Below the pieces are notes generated by a model, which ran no database searches, was not told the DNA's origin, and saw only the letters and a program-made list of their open reading frames with translations. 64,000 bases of DNA from Nectonema munidae (Eukaryota; Nematomorpha; Nectonematoida; Nectonematidae), in assembly GCA_030549495.1 (NCBI GenBank), contig JAUIRK010000866.1:186001-250000 (forward strand), in the 5' to 3' direction. Below, piece by piece: positions 1 through 10,441 of the stretch (the stretch's first letter is position 1; each line of letters begins with the position of its first letter). Both the position numbers and the translations under genes were made by a program.

Positions 1-367
1 GTCTTATAAATATCGTATAAAATGCAAATGTTTCTGATCGAGACCGAATACCAACAAAGTTAACAAAATTTAAAGAGTTCTTCATTTTTGTACAAGCAAC
101 ACACTAATATCTGAATCTACTTTTTAAATGCCTTCTCTACCTAGATGTCATGCTCTCAAAGGATAAAGATTCGTGTTGCAAGAGAAAAAGCTCACTTAAA
201 TTTGTTGGCATCGGTAATCATCACTTTTTGTTGCTTTCAATGTCTTTTTTGCATCCTTTAAATAGTATATACCCTCGCACAGTAAGCACCCTGTCTTTTT
301 ACTCTACCCTTATCTTACAGAAAATAAAAAGTATGAAAAATTGTCATCTAATCTTTGTTAAGTTAAG
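1..367. other. AT-rich stretch, nothing recognised
   Basis: No gene, repeat or element is recognisable here. A short plus-strand open frame at 150-371 has no splice or homology support. Confidence 0.5.
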
Positions 368-465
368 TTAAGTATTGCTTGTGATCCATACTTTAGGATA
401 TCGTGGTCCCGCGCGAAATTCTGAGTTTATCCATCCCACTAAAGGCCTAATACCGTCCCTCGATA
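368..465 (-). CDS. candidate terminal coding exon, unknown protein
   Basis: On the minus strand a good splice acceptor (pyrimidine-rich tract ending TTTTGCAG, AG at 467-466) opens a frame of 31 codons that closes with TAA at 370-368. The exon would start with two bases of a split codon. The peptide includes GIRPLVGWINSEFRAGPRYP, with a folded-protein composition unlike the random AT-rich ORFs around it, and the stretch is visibly more GC-rich than its flanks. No AATAAA was seen close downstream. I do not recognise the family, and earlier exons, which would lie at higher coordinates, were not identified. It could also be a fragment of an old transposon ORF. Confidence 0.4.
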
Positions 466-1031
466 CTGCAAAACATAAACCTTGATATATATTATTTTAC
501 AAGAGTGTATGATTCAAACATATAAACACAGCTGAGTGAGAGATATAATCCAAAGGAGAACGCTTGCAAAGTGGGAAACAATCTTAATCTCTAATGGTAG
601 CTTGATTACTAACAAGGTTAGAATCGGGTCGTCAGAGCCTATACTACTTAACTGGATATATTTTATACTCATTGCTTCTCCAACTTATCAAAACATGTAA
701 ATAAATGTAAAAATATGAAACATATCTCTTGAAGTTGCTGCTTTCAAAAAAGATTCTTATTTTTTCTGAAAAAAATGTTTCAAATTTATAAGAAAATAAG
801 TAAACAAAAATCACTAACATCAAACTTTCGATATGTGGATAATAAATTCATGTTTTTGTTTAGAATTTCTAAATAATTGAGGAATTACTTTCAATCAATC
901 AAATTTAAAAAAAAATTACTCCTAATTGTTTTTTATTTATTTTAGTTTAGTAATGTTATATATATATGAAGTATCAAAGTTTCTGTCATAAATAATTAAA
1001 AAATATCAAGACTATCCTTCAAAAGTTCAGC
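466..1031. other. AT-rich stretch, nothing firm
   Basis: A weak open frame on the minus strand near 530-690 has hydrophobic codons but no convincing splice sites. The remainder is AT-rich. A minus-strand AATAAA (TTTATT at 932-937) could serve the exon candidate at 1032-1222. Confidence 0.4.
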
Positions 1032-1222
1032 TCAATTTTTGCAACAAGCTGGTTCTGATTTTAAAATATTTCTGATATTTTTTGTTAATGGTCTTCCCAA
1101 GGTAGACGGCGAAGGTGTCCAAGTGCTGTCAGGAGGAATAAGACTGTCTGAAATGTCATAAGAATCATTTGAAGTTGTATCTTCACTGTGATAACTTTCT
1201 GATGAGTATGAGTACGAATTCA
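1032..1222 (-). CDS. candidate terminal exon, Ser/acid-rich tail
   Basis: Minus-strand frame of 63 codons, rich in Ser, Asp, Glu and Tyr, containing SLIPPDSTWTPSPSTLGRP and ending EPACCKN before a TGA stop at 1032-1034. No in-frame ATG precedes it; an AG immediately upstream (complement of about 1223-1224) could be an acceptor, so I read it as an internal-to-terminal exon rather than a complete gene. A possible AATAAA lies about 95 nt past the stop (932-937). The acidic, Pro-Ser-rich composition suggests a disordered protein tail, but I know no matching family. It could belong with the exon at 368-465 only as an alternative end, because both finish with stops. Confidence 0.33.
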
Positions 1223-2640
1223 CTCATTGTGTTTTAGACAGAGAAGCGTTCAAGAAGGAATAAACAAATATGAATGAGATTGAACAATTTTTATAACTCA
1301 AATTGTTCAGTGTTCATTTCAAATTATGGAACAGTTATTCAGACTGCTCAATTACACGCTCGCAAAAATACAAAGCCATATAAACACTAAATATTTCACA
1401 AGTCGTTGATTACCTCTTATAAATGTTTATAGATTTTCAATATATTGGAAGAGGGAGAGAGGGCGGAGGGCCCCTCCCCCTGTATTTGGGCCCCTCTTTT
1501 AAATCTCTTTTAGTCAATCATTTACTCGAGTATTTTTCAATGAAAATTAAGACCCGGGGAAAGCTGAATCGTCAAGTGGTGAATATTGGTCAAGCGTTTT
1601 CATTTGATTTGTGCTTTTACAATTATGGCTTGAAAGCAAAGTCATATTTCTCTCGCATTTACTGCATGCAACGATGGAGGATTGAAATGCTTCTTCTTAA
1701 AAATTCCCATTACACTGTAGAACAATTTAAAAAATATTTTTTATGCATACATTTAAAAATATATAAACTTTTTCTTAATGTTAGCTCTTCTGCATTTATC
1801 TTTCATTTTCTTTACATACTAACTCAATTATTTGGATGTAATGCAAAGTTCTATTTTTAAAACATGAGCAAAGATTTTTTATTAATTGATTCTTACCGTC
1901 TGCATATTGATCGCAAATTTAAATTGAAAAAATTTAAAGAAATTTTTCAAAATAAAGTAAAAATAATCTAAATTTTAATTGCTTTTTTAGGTGAAAATGG
2001 AAAGAAAGTTTATCTTGATGTTGGAAAGTGCTCCAAACAATGTGATAACGAGAAAGCTGAAAATTTGAAAGTAATAATTTTTTGATTTTTTTGCATTCAT
2101 CATTTATTTCTTTTATTAAAATATTTCATATGATATATAACTTGTTTAAAAATATAAAATTATCTGTAGACGACGGAATCAAAAGATATTAGGTATTTAA
2201 AATCACCGAAATCAAATTGTTTGAAAATTTTCAAATTTACAATTTGACGTTTATTTTGTTCAAGAACGATTTTCATATTTATTTTATCATAGACATATTT
2301 GGCTTTGTTCTAGACATATTCTAAAAAATATTTTTTTTAAATTTCTCATTCCCAATATAGCAAAACATGAGAAATTATATACATATCATGAAAAAACACT
2401 CACTTTTTTTGATCTATACAAAAAACTCCACACAAATAAAAATAAAATTTTAAAATGAGAAAATTAATTTAGAAAGAAAGGAGAGTCTATCGAGGAAGAA
2501 ATTAAGATCTTTGTGGAGTTCAGTTTAGTTTAATCATAATTTGATAAAAGGGGTCTTTAATCTTTAATAAAAAAATTTATCCCAAAATACCATACTACCA
2601 CACTTAAAGATAAAACTATTTCAAAAAATATGGTTTTATA
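1223..2640. other. intergenic, AT-rich; small GC-rich patch
   Basis: A 50-base GC-rich patch (around 1450-1500, G-runs then C-runs) resembles the G/C-rich ends of hAT-type MITEs seen elsewhere in the window, but no terminal repeats could be paired. The open frame at 1423-1860 has no support beyond length. Confidence 0.4.
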
Positions 2641-2782
2641 ACATAATGTATTTTAAAACTAGTTAAAAAATAAAAATAATTATATCTCGTATGTATATTG
2701 TAAAATATTATATATTTTAAATATTTGAAAAAATAATTTTATTTTTTTCATAGAAAAATCTTTAATTAAATATAAATTTAAA

Positions 2783-4565
2783 ATGGCTCCAAACTTTTCA
2801 AAAAAATCAGCAACTAGTATAATAAAAAACAAAGAAAAGTGGAGAAAAAACATGATTAATTTTGATAAATGTACTTTCAAAAGACGTCCTGATTTTCCCA
2901 TTGTGGAAAAAGAACTTATATGTTTGAATAAAATGCCGACATGCAAAACAATAATCGGGCGCTATCTTGCCCTTTCAGCTGAAATAAAGGAAAAAAATCT
3001 ACAATTACCATAATTTCGACAGAATTAATAAAACTTTGGACTAATTGGCTGAATTTTCCTATTTTATCTTTACAAACAATAGAAAGAAAGTTAAAACTTT
3101 GTTTATCGAAAGAGAAAATAATTTAAAAAGAAAAGGAAAATATGACTTTGATAAATTGTTTGATATCACTAAGTTTGATGGTATTTGGCCATCAAGTGAA
3201 GAAAAAAAAATATATCAGCTTCAAGTTTCTTCGAATGGGAAAAGGGGTTGTGTAAGTCAAACTTTATTATCTCTCCATCCATGAAAACGATACCTTATCA
3301 AAAAAGATGATGTAGAAAAAGCTGAAGAACATGAAAAATTTTTGATATCAGAAAGTTATTCTGATTTTGTAAATGAAAAAAGCGTTGATTGGTTTCCTGA
3401 ATCTTCAACACGATCAAATGATAAACGTTCAAAAAACAAAACACAAAAAGCGCTGTTTCTTTACTCAAAAAAGGTTTATCTTCAAGAAAAGCCGAGATAG
3501 TTTGCAAACAACTTTCTTGTGATGGAGTAATATTACCGAAGTCCTCTCAATCTGCAATTAATCGAGCTGCATATAGAGAAGCTGATAGAGTTGTTGCTAA
3601 CTTAAAAATGAACGAAATAAAAACAAATTGGTGCTTGCAATTTGACGGAATAATTATTAATAAGATAGAATACCATGTTGTTTTACTCAAAAATAGCAAG
3701 GAAGAAACCAAACTAGGTGTTTTAGAACTGATGAATGGTAAAGCAATTGAAATAGCAAATGGTTTAATACTTCTTTTAGATGAATTTAATTTATGGCATT
3801 GTATTAAAATGATCATAACAGACACAACAAGTGTCAATACTGGTAAAAAAAGTGGAGTTATTTTTCGTTTACAAAACGAGTTTTTGAAAAGAATGCATCC
3901 AATACTATGGATGCCAACATCATATTCTAGATCGTGTATTACGACTGGTCATGGACAATCATTTTAATTCAAAGTCTTCATCTCCTAATTTTGAATATGA
4001 CTTCATCGAAAATTTAACAAAAAATTATGAGATGCTTAAAAAAATTACCTCTCAGCTAATTTACCTGCATTGACAGTTGACTACCCAATAATTTGGAGAA
4101 GAGACATGAAACAGCTATACATTTTAACAAAAGTTTTTAACAATTTTCAATCTAATAGGATTTTGTCTTCGTTTGTATGCCCACAAATTTACCTAATAGA
4201 AGTAATGCTCGGTGGAATTCGAGATCAATATATGCTTTGCTTGCATTTATATTAATTCATGGGGAAAGAAAGAAATTCGAAAGTATTTGTCAATTTATTT
4301 CAAATGAATGGGCTGACTGTTGGTTCGATGACCAAAAATGGAAAAATGATAACCAAGCCTTGACCAAGCTAAAGTTTTATCTAGAAAATTACCCTAAAGC
4401 TCTACAAAGTATTCAGAAGGGGTACAGAAGAACCAAAGATTGACATTCCTATTAATAATTAACCTGTTGAGCGTGCTGTTAAGATTTGCGAAGAACTATA
4501 TTCTAAATGTAAAAGTGCAGAAAATTTAAACAAACGATTTTTATTGACTAATGAAATTGCTAATT
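2783..4565 (+). pseudogene. decayed transposase-like ORF, RNase H-like type, unclassified
   Basis: A series of plus-strand frames (2783-3013, 3045-3284, 3490-3967, 4177-4443, then 4444-4565) reads as one decayed protein broken by several frameshifts and stops. The best landmark is the stretch around 3820-3860 with TDTTSVNTGKKSGVI, preceded by NWCLQFDGI and HVVLLKN. This D...NTG...GVI layout recalls a large family of uncharacterised, transposon-derived proteins that are multicopy in arthropods, cnidarians and fish (recall, not a search). The C-terminal part reads VERAVKICEELYSKCK. No intact terminal inverted repeats or target duplications were found, so element ends are unknown. Treated as a dead DNA-transposon ORF. 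Confidence 0.55.
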
Positions 4566-5116
4566 AGTTTGAATAAACTGGTTTATATTTCTCATATAAT
4601 TAAAATTAGTTAACGTTGGGTGAGGGAACTAAGTTTCAAAATTTTCAAATTTAATAACATTTTTGGTACTTCTACGTAAAAACTCATCTTTTCACACTAT
4701 GGGAAAAAAAGTTTAAAAAATAGTCTATGTCTATTCATACTGCCATTCGATTTTATATCTCAGTAAAGAATAATGAAATATTTAATACTTTTAACTTCTA
4801 CTTAACTCAACAAAATAATTTTCACTGATACACAATTAGCTTTTTTATTTGATGAATGCATGGAAGCATCTTTTTTAGATTAGATACAACTAAAAATTTT
4901 AGCCTCAAAAATCTTAATTAAAAAAAACATATGGGACAATAATATTTTTTTTTAAAGTGTATTGCGTACTTCATGCTGGTGAAGAATTTCAAGGAAAGGT
5001 TAAGAATTAAGCGCAATAGCAAGATTCTCATTTCTCTGAAATCGGGATACCGGAAATTAATATTCAGTCTTGGATTCCTCCTTTTCGAAGAATTTATGCG
5101 AGCAAATTTATTTTAG
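4566..5116. other. AT-rich, nothing recognised
   Basis: Downstream flank of the transposase-like remnant. No repeats, element ends or exons were identified. Confidence 0.4.
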
Positions 5117-5371
5117 ATGTGTTTAAGTAAGAAATCCTGCATTGTTGTGAGCCGAAGTTTTGTACGCGTAACTCTTCAAAACGATTCCATTCAAGACATG
5201 CCCGTGATCAGGAAATGCTTGTGTCTTTCCTCTCTCATTTCCACGCATCGCTGTGCGCGAGTCGACAAAAAGATCTCGTACTTCAATGATACTCCGATCC
5301 AGTCCGAAGTTAATCACGGCAGATGCGTCAGTGTGAATCAAACCTGCTCTCAAAGTATTGTGAGCTGTTGA
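5117..5371. other. GC-richer segment open on both strands
   Basis: This 255-base patch stands out by base composition and is open in full on both strands. Plus strand: 84 codons with many cysteines (RKCLCLSS, GRCVSVNQTC), an acceptor-like TTTATTTTAG just before 5117 and donor-like GT sites near 5355 and 5360. Minus strand: 76 codons (LDRSIIEVRDLF, PDHGHVLNGIVLK) ending in TAA with AATAAA about 10 nt later (complement of 5108-5113). Codon use looks protein-like on both strands and I cannot decide between them. On the plus strand, a donor at 5355 would be in phase with the exon at 6072, which is suggestive but unproven. Confidence 0.35.
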
Positions 5372-6071
5372 TCTTCATTTTTTAATGCACTCTCAACCTC
5401 TATTCGTATATTCCTAGATAAAAAGTGTCGCGCCATTTTGTTCAAGAAGATTGCAATTAAAGGTCTTAACGGTTAGTTTTATTTTAAGCCTCATTTCTTA
5501 ATCGTTATAATGAGACTTTTACACGAAATAAATTATTTCTTCCAATTCAAATCAAACGAATCGATTTGGTTATAAAAGATTTTTACTGTATTTAGCCCTA
5601 TTTCTATGTTGAAAAAAAAGTTACACAAATACCAAGGCTCTTGCCGAGTTTTTGGTCTTTAAATTAAAGGACACATCAAGTATAGCTTATTTGTTACTGA
5701 TTAATAAAGTTATTTACAAAAGTTAGTAATTTTAAGTTAACTTATATAAATATATTAATGCTTACTAATTTTTACTATATATATATATATGTCTGTGTGT
5801 ATATATTCTGAAAACCTCAAGAAGTTGGACACGGTAGACAACAGCTGATCATTTTTAGTCACTATCTTCAAAAATCTCAAAATGATAAAGTTGTGCTACT
5901 TTTTTATAATAAAGTTGGCTCCGTGTTTCATTTGATATAATAACAACGCTGCAAAAATCATTGATTAACAGATGCTCTTGTTTTTTTAACGTATCCTATT
6001 CATTCCAAATGATTTTATGCAGATGGAAAACTTCAACTCATTTTTTTTATATATTTTTTTTATTCTTGCAG
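5372..6071. other. intergenic or intronic, with short TA/TG microsatellite
   Basis: A short TA-dinucleotide run followed by TG/TA (about 5774-5806) is the only repeat seen. The pyrimidine tract at the right end leads into the acceptor of the exon at 6072. Confidence 0.5.
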
Positions 6072-6608
6072 GACCTAAAATTGTGAAAATTGTGAAAAAG
6101 TGCGCGTGCAAGTCTTCATGCTTTAAATCGGTATCTTTCAAGCCTGTGTTCATCAAATCTTCTGCTCTTTCTTCCCGTCCTCATTCTGCTACTTCAAACG
6201 CTCTCAACACTTCCTACATTTTTCAGCCATTTGTAAGTGCTCTCTCAAAATTTTGCGAATGATTTATGCTTATGCAGCGCATATTATTTTGCCATATGTA
6301 GTGGCGTATCATCCAAGATGTTAATTTTCCAACCTAATTTTATGGAATCCATCATATACGCAAGTTCAAAATTTATTAAGACTAATATTTTTATTTTTGT
6401 ACATAAAGTGTAAAAGATATGCAGAATTAAGACTATGTTCTATTAAATATACTAGTGTAGATTTGATGCCCGTATGACGTCTGTATGTCTCACCCAGCGT
6501 GCTCAACCATATATACACCATCAAAAGTCATTATTCTTATTCAATTATTCCTTATGAACTTAACTCTTGCTTTTCATGTAGATAGAAGTACCTTTTCTAT
6601 GTGTTTGA
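6072..6608 (+). CDS. two 3' exons of a cysteine-bearing protein
   Basis: Exon 6072-6232 lies between a strong acceptor (TTTTTTTATTCTTGCAG) and a perfect donor (TT|GTAAGT) and is open for 53 codons. It encodes KIVKKCACKSSCF followed by a Ser-rich tail. It starts with two bases of a split codon and ends on a codon boundary. A second exon after a good acceptor (TCTTGCTTTTCATGTAG, AG at 6580-6581) begins at 6582 and gives eight codons (IEVPFLCV) before TGA at 6606-6608; AATAAA follows at 6691-6696. The CxCxxxC motif recalls the last cysteines of cystine-knot domains, and the neighbour at 8150-9703 also ends in a CxC cystine-knot tail, so a paralogous pair is possible but not shown. Upstream exons are not established; the segment at 5117-5371 is a candidate. 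Confidence 0.5.
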
Positions 6609-6690
6609 AAAATAATAGTTGTATAAACACGGTATGTGTTCGTGTGTGGTTAGTTTATGTATTATTATAAATAGTTATTTATTACTCAGG

Positions 6691-6696
6691 AATAAA
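6691..6696 (+). terminator. poly(A) signal AATAAA
   Basis: AATAAA, 83 nt after the TGA of the short exon at 6582-6608. It supports that exon as the 3' end of the gene. Confidence 0.4.
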
Positions 6697-7954
6697 TTAA
6701 TGGATTACTTTTCTATCTTAGTATTATTATTGCGCAACATTTTGGTGCTAAAAATTTTTACATTTATAAATTTTAAAAGCTTGAGAGAAAGAGTATTTGT
6801 TATGTAACTTCTAGTAGATGAAATTTTTCGTCACATAATTTGTGTATAAAGGTTATGAATAAAAAAGAAATGAAAAATTACGCTTCACATTTGTCTTGCA
6901 AACTTATTGGAAGTAAGCAACGTCTATAAAAATTGTTAAATTGTATGTAGATTTTTGTGAAATACCGATTCGGTAAAATGTTACTTTGGCCAAATGTCAG
7001 TCACAATTTCTATCATATGAAAATTCGCAATATTTATGCCATATTTAAAACTTTGTTGCTAGTTTTTTTAATAATGTCTGCAATATGTCCATTAGCAAGG
7101 CTAATGCTGTTGTGACGAAAATATTTATGTTGTGAATGGTGCTCTGAAAAAGGTGATTTTTCCCTATATAAGCTTTGTTCTTCTCCCAATACCTGTGTTG
7201 ATATTTGGACAGTCTGTTGTTGACATAATTCCTTCAATTACTGTTCAATATCAATTAACACTAGAAGAGACATGAGGTCAAATAATATCCATACCTTTCT
7301 CTAAAAGCTTAGCTATAAGAATTATTTTCAAAGCAAAATTTTTTCAGACATTAAATATTTTTGAGCATATTTAAGTTCAGTATAATAAAAATTTTTGAAT
7401 TAAGAGAATTCTATTTTTTTTATCTCCATGATCGACACAGGTATTTGAAAACGCCCAAGATAAAGCCTGAAAAACATATAGCTTTAGATTTGTGTTACTT
7501 ATGATATATTCTTTATCTTTTAAGCGTAAAATAAAGTTTTGCTTCTAATTTATAGGAGACCTTTTAAATTGTTTTATTTTTGCCATTCTTAACTTATTTG
7601 TTTGAGTGGTATCTAACGCAATGCTTTTTGTAGAAAAGTTACAATTAATTCTAAAAAATACGATTCCGTGATTGATCTCTCTGATTAACAAATTAAACAG
7701 GCAGGCGTAAAAGCATTCGTTTGCTGAAAACAGTCTCGGTGTCGGAGTGTGAATGACAAAATAAAGTGGGAGAAAAACATTAGGAAAATTACCTAGAGTA
7801 AATATTGTATCGGATAGCGAGCTTGTCGGATAAACGAGAAACAAACCCCTTTTCTAATGCCAGCCTTTCTATACGATCTTCAGAAAACAGAGACATGTTT
7901 GACCTTCGAACACGAACTACTGATCATTTTTAAAGGCATGGTATAAAACGTTGA
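6697..7954. other. intergenic, nothing firm
   Basis: A minus-strand frame at 7034-7237 has a hydrophilic composition (Gln, Ser, His) that could be an old coding fragment, but no splice, poly(A) or homology support was found. A TATAAAA box at 7942-7948 on the plus strand precedes the open segment at 7955. Confidence 0.35.
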
Positions 7955-8137
7955 GTTTATCATGTTCATTTGTCTTCACGATTATGCGAAGAAATCATTC
8001 CAGCCCAAAGCGTTATTCAGCTGATTAGAGACGAAATTGAATACTTGGGAATGAACTCAATCGTAATAAATGAGTTTAAAAACAATGGCGGACATGAAGA
8101 ATTACCAAATTATTTTCGCTCTGACTCTTATCAATGA
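7955..8137 (+). other. coding-like open segment, unknown
   Basis: One plus-strand frame stays open from 7955 to a TGA at 8135-8137 and reads like real protein (CEEIIPAQSVIQLIRDEIEY, then NNGGHEELPNYF). Codons are mostly RNN, unlike the flanks. An acceptor (ATTCCAG, AG at 8002-8003) could start an exon at 8004. TATAAAA lies upstream at 7942. The segment ends only 12 nt before the acceptor of the next exon (8150), but no donor in a compatible phase was found, so I do not attach it to the cystine-knot gene. It may be a separate terminal exon or a fossil. Confidence 0.3.
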
Positions 8138-8149
8138 TTTTTCCTCTAG

Positions 8150-9703
8150 TTGATCTAGAAGGTTGTGATGCGATGACAATTACAGACAAGGAACTCACAA
8201 TTGGGTAATAATGATGGTGTGTTCAACGAACAAAAATTTCTTTGTAATGAATTTTGAAAATTATACAAAAAAGTTTAGCCACCAAAATTTTATGGGTGTG
8301 CGCCGGCGAAATAACCCCATATTCAGGGTATTTTGAAAAAACCAAGATATTTTCTAAACCGGACAAAATTTTTTGTCGCTATCAACTTTGGTTTAGAAAG
8401 TTTTGACTGTAATTGCAAAGTATTATTAACGACATTCATTTGAATTTGCTCACATCTTGAATGAAATAAATCAATAACTCGATATAAAAATACGCTCTCT
8501 AGGAATGATATAATTTGACATCTTTGGATTTTATAAAACATGACTAAATATTCAGAACGTTTCTTCATTAACAAAACTTTTATATGAAAAATTTCAACCA
8601 TTTTTGAAATACGTTTGAACGTACCACTCAAAGTTTGATGGAAAAATTCTTTTGATTAAAAATTCGATTTGAGCAATCAATCAAAAGTCTCGTAAATTTT
8701 TTTCGATTTAGAAAATATTGTAATTTAATCTCATGCATTACTAATTTATTTTGTTTAATTTTTTAACTAGTATATAAGAAATGCAAAACAAAGAACAGAT
8801 TAAAAATTGCAAGAAATTTTTTTAATCGAAAAATATCGATGAGTTATTTTTCTTTTAAATTTTTGATTGACAGCTCAAAGCGAATTTTGATTCAAAAGAA
8901 TTTTTCTATCAAGGATTGAGTTGCACGTTTAAGCTTATTGAAATTTTCTAAACATATAACATGTTTTACCTATTTATCTAACACTATTATCAAAAAGGCT
9001 AAATAAAATGAAATATTATTATGACAATAGACCATTTAAAGTTAAGACAAATTCTAAAAATGGTAAATATAAAATATATTTTTAAAGCCATCACAGATAG
9101 ATCAACACGTCTATGCTCAAAAAAGTGTTTCTAAAATTCTTTAGTAAAAAATATAAATACTAGTAAACGTGTTAATAGAAAATTACTATTATCTATCATT
9201 TCGAAAAAATACAAAGTATCTAAAAAATTGAAATGCGCTAAAGACCGTGTAAAGTCTATTTCTTTATTGCAACTTTAGGACCAATCGGAAAATCTGCTTC
9301 ATATGTTTGCACGAAAATTTATTTAAAGAAAGCAAACGCTAAATTTTTGGGTATGAATGCATGAAAGCTTTGTATTAAACTTCCATATTTTGTCAGTGCT
9401 TTATTTCGATATATTTTAATGATGAAGAACGTCAATGTCGGAAAATGTATTGGTACTTGTCGCAGAAGAGTTTCCCAGAAGTGCGTGTTTAGGTAAGAAA
9501 GTATCTTTTATGCAATTACATTTCTTATCTCCCCTCCCTTTTCATTAACTCCTTTGTCCAGATCCTTCAACAAAACCTGCTTGATGTCCTTGTCAACAAT
9601 GCCATATGTGTGCCAGGCGATTTCCTTCACTCCATACCAATACATCGATAGAAGTGGCCGGCAACGTTTGATCCACAAGATTGACAAGTGTTCGTGTCTA
9701 TGA
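8150..9703 (+). CDS. cystine-knot, hormone-like secreted protein (3' exons)
   Basis: Three phase-compatible exons are visible: 8150-8204 (acceptor TTTTTCCTCTAG; donor TTGG|GTAATA), 9397-9492 (acceptor TTTTGTCAG; donor AG|GTAAGA) and 9562-9703 (acceptor TCCTTTGTCCAG), ending in TGA at 9701. The last intron is only 69 bp. Split codons close correctly at both junctions. The peptide has a cystine-knot cysteine layout: EGC early, NVNVGKCIGTC, a Cys after seven residues, KTC, PYVC, then a terminal KCSCL. CxxxC in the middle and CxC at the very end are typical of CTCK, glycoprotein-hormone or bursicon-like folds; I cannot assign a subfamily. AATAAA follows at 9778. The signal-peptide exon was not found and must lie upstream. 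The frame open on the opposite strand at 9508-9741 lacks comparable splice support. Confidence 0.6.
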
Positions 9704-9777
9704 AAAAAGCAGTCTTCACTCATCACCACCTTTAATCCCACCGAGCATGTCTATTTCTGATTGATGGAAATGCTAGC

Positions 9778-9783
9778 AATAAA
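9778..9783 (+). terminator. poly(A) signal AATAAA
   Basis: AATAAA 75 nt after the stop codon of the cystine-knot gene, in the right strand and at the right distance for its 3' end. Confidence 0.55.
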
Positions 9784-10202
9784 GCTTTTTTCTCCTCATC
9801 CCTTTTTTTTATTGATATTCGCATATATGCCATTTTCAGTTCTCATTTACATGACAATAATTTTGATGATGTTTCAAGTAGCCTCAAGACAGACAATTCA
9901 GCAGCATCACCAATATATTCAGAGACCGAATTTGTCAGCAACCGCATTGGCCTATTGCGGTAACCAAGAAATTTCTTACCAAAGTCCTTTCCTACACAAA
10001 AATTTGAAAAAAAAATTGCGTCAAAAACGTTCCAAACAACTCGATGCGAAATGTCTTGTCTATAGAAAACGTAAATTTAACGACAGATGCACAGTGGCGT
10101 ATTCACAAAATTATTTTTGGTGGAAGGCGTCTTTTAATAAAATGAAGCATCATGACTAGGACTTTTAAAGGGTGATTCGTATTAGATTGAATTTTTAATA
10201 TA
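9784..10202 (+). other. intergenic; possible isolated exon
   Basis: A 120-base stretch (9840-9959) sits between an acceptor (CCATTTTCAG) and a donor-like G|GTAACC and is open in a Ser/Asp-rich frame (FDDVSSSLKTDNSAASP). It follows the poly(A) signal of the preceding gene and has no partner exon, so it is noted only as a possibility. Confidence 0.25.
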
Positions 10203-10335
10203 CAGTAGAATCTCGCTACTATGCCCCCTCGGTACTATGCCACTCTCGCTACTATGCCACTTTCACTCGGTCCGGACAAAATTCAGTAGAAAATAAACTT
10301 ACTATGCCACCACCTAATCTCGCTATTATGCCACT
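10203..10335 (+). repeat. subterminal direct repeats of CTATGCCAC in Tigger element
   Basis: The motif TACTATGCC or its close variants (TATTATGCC, GTACTATGCC) occurs about five times in the first 130 bases of the element, and twice near the right end in the appropriate orientation (around 12053-12095). Such iterated subterminal motifs usually bind the transposase CENP-B domain. Confidence 0.75.
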
Positions 10336-10441
10336 ATTTATTTGTGTGTTGCGTTTTTTAATTATATTTCTCAACTTTTTTTACAAAATTAATGAATATA
10401 TTTTTTTAGATTTATTGTTTTTATTTGCGTAAAAAATTAAC

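Noticed and set aside
9508-9741. Minus-strand 77-codon frame opposite the cystine-knot exon
   Set aside because: Its codons look plausible, but splice sites are weak and it has no poly(A) signal. The plus strand has consensus junctions, matching phases, a stop and AATAAA, so the minus frame is taken as its shadow.
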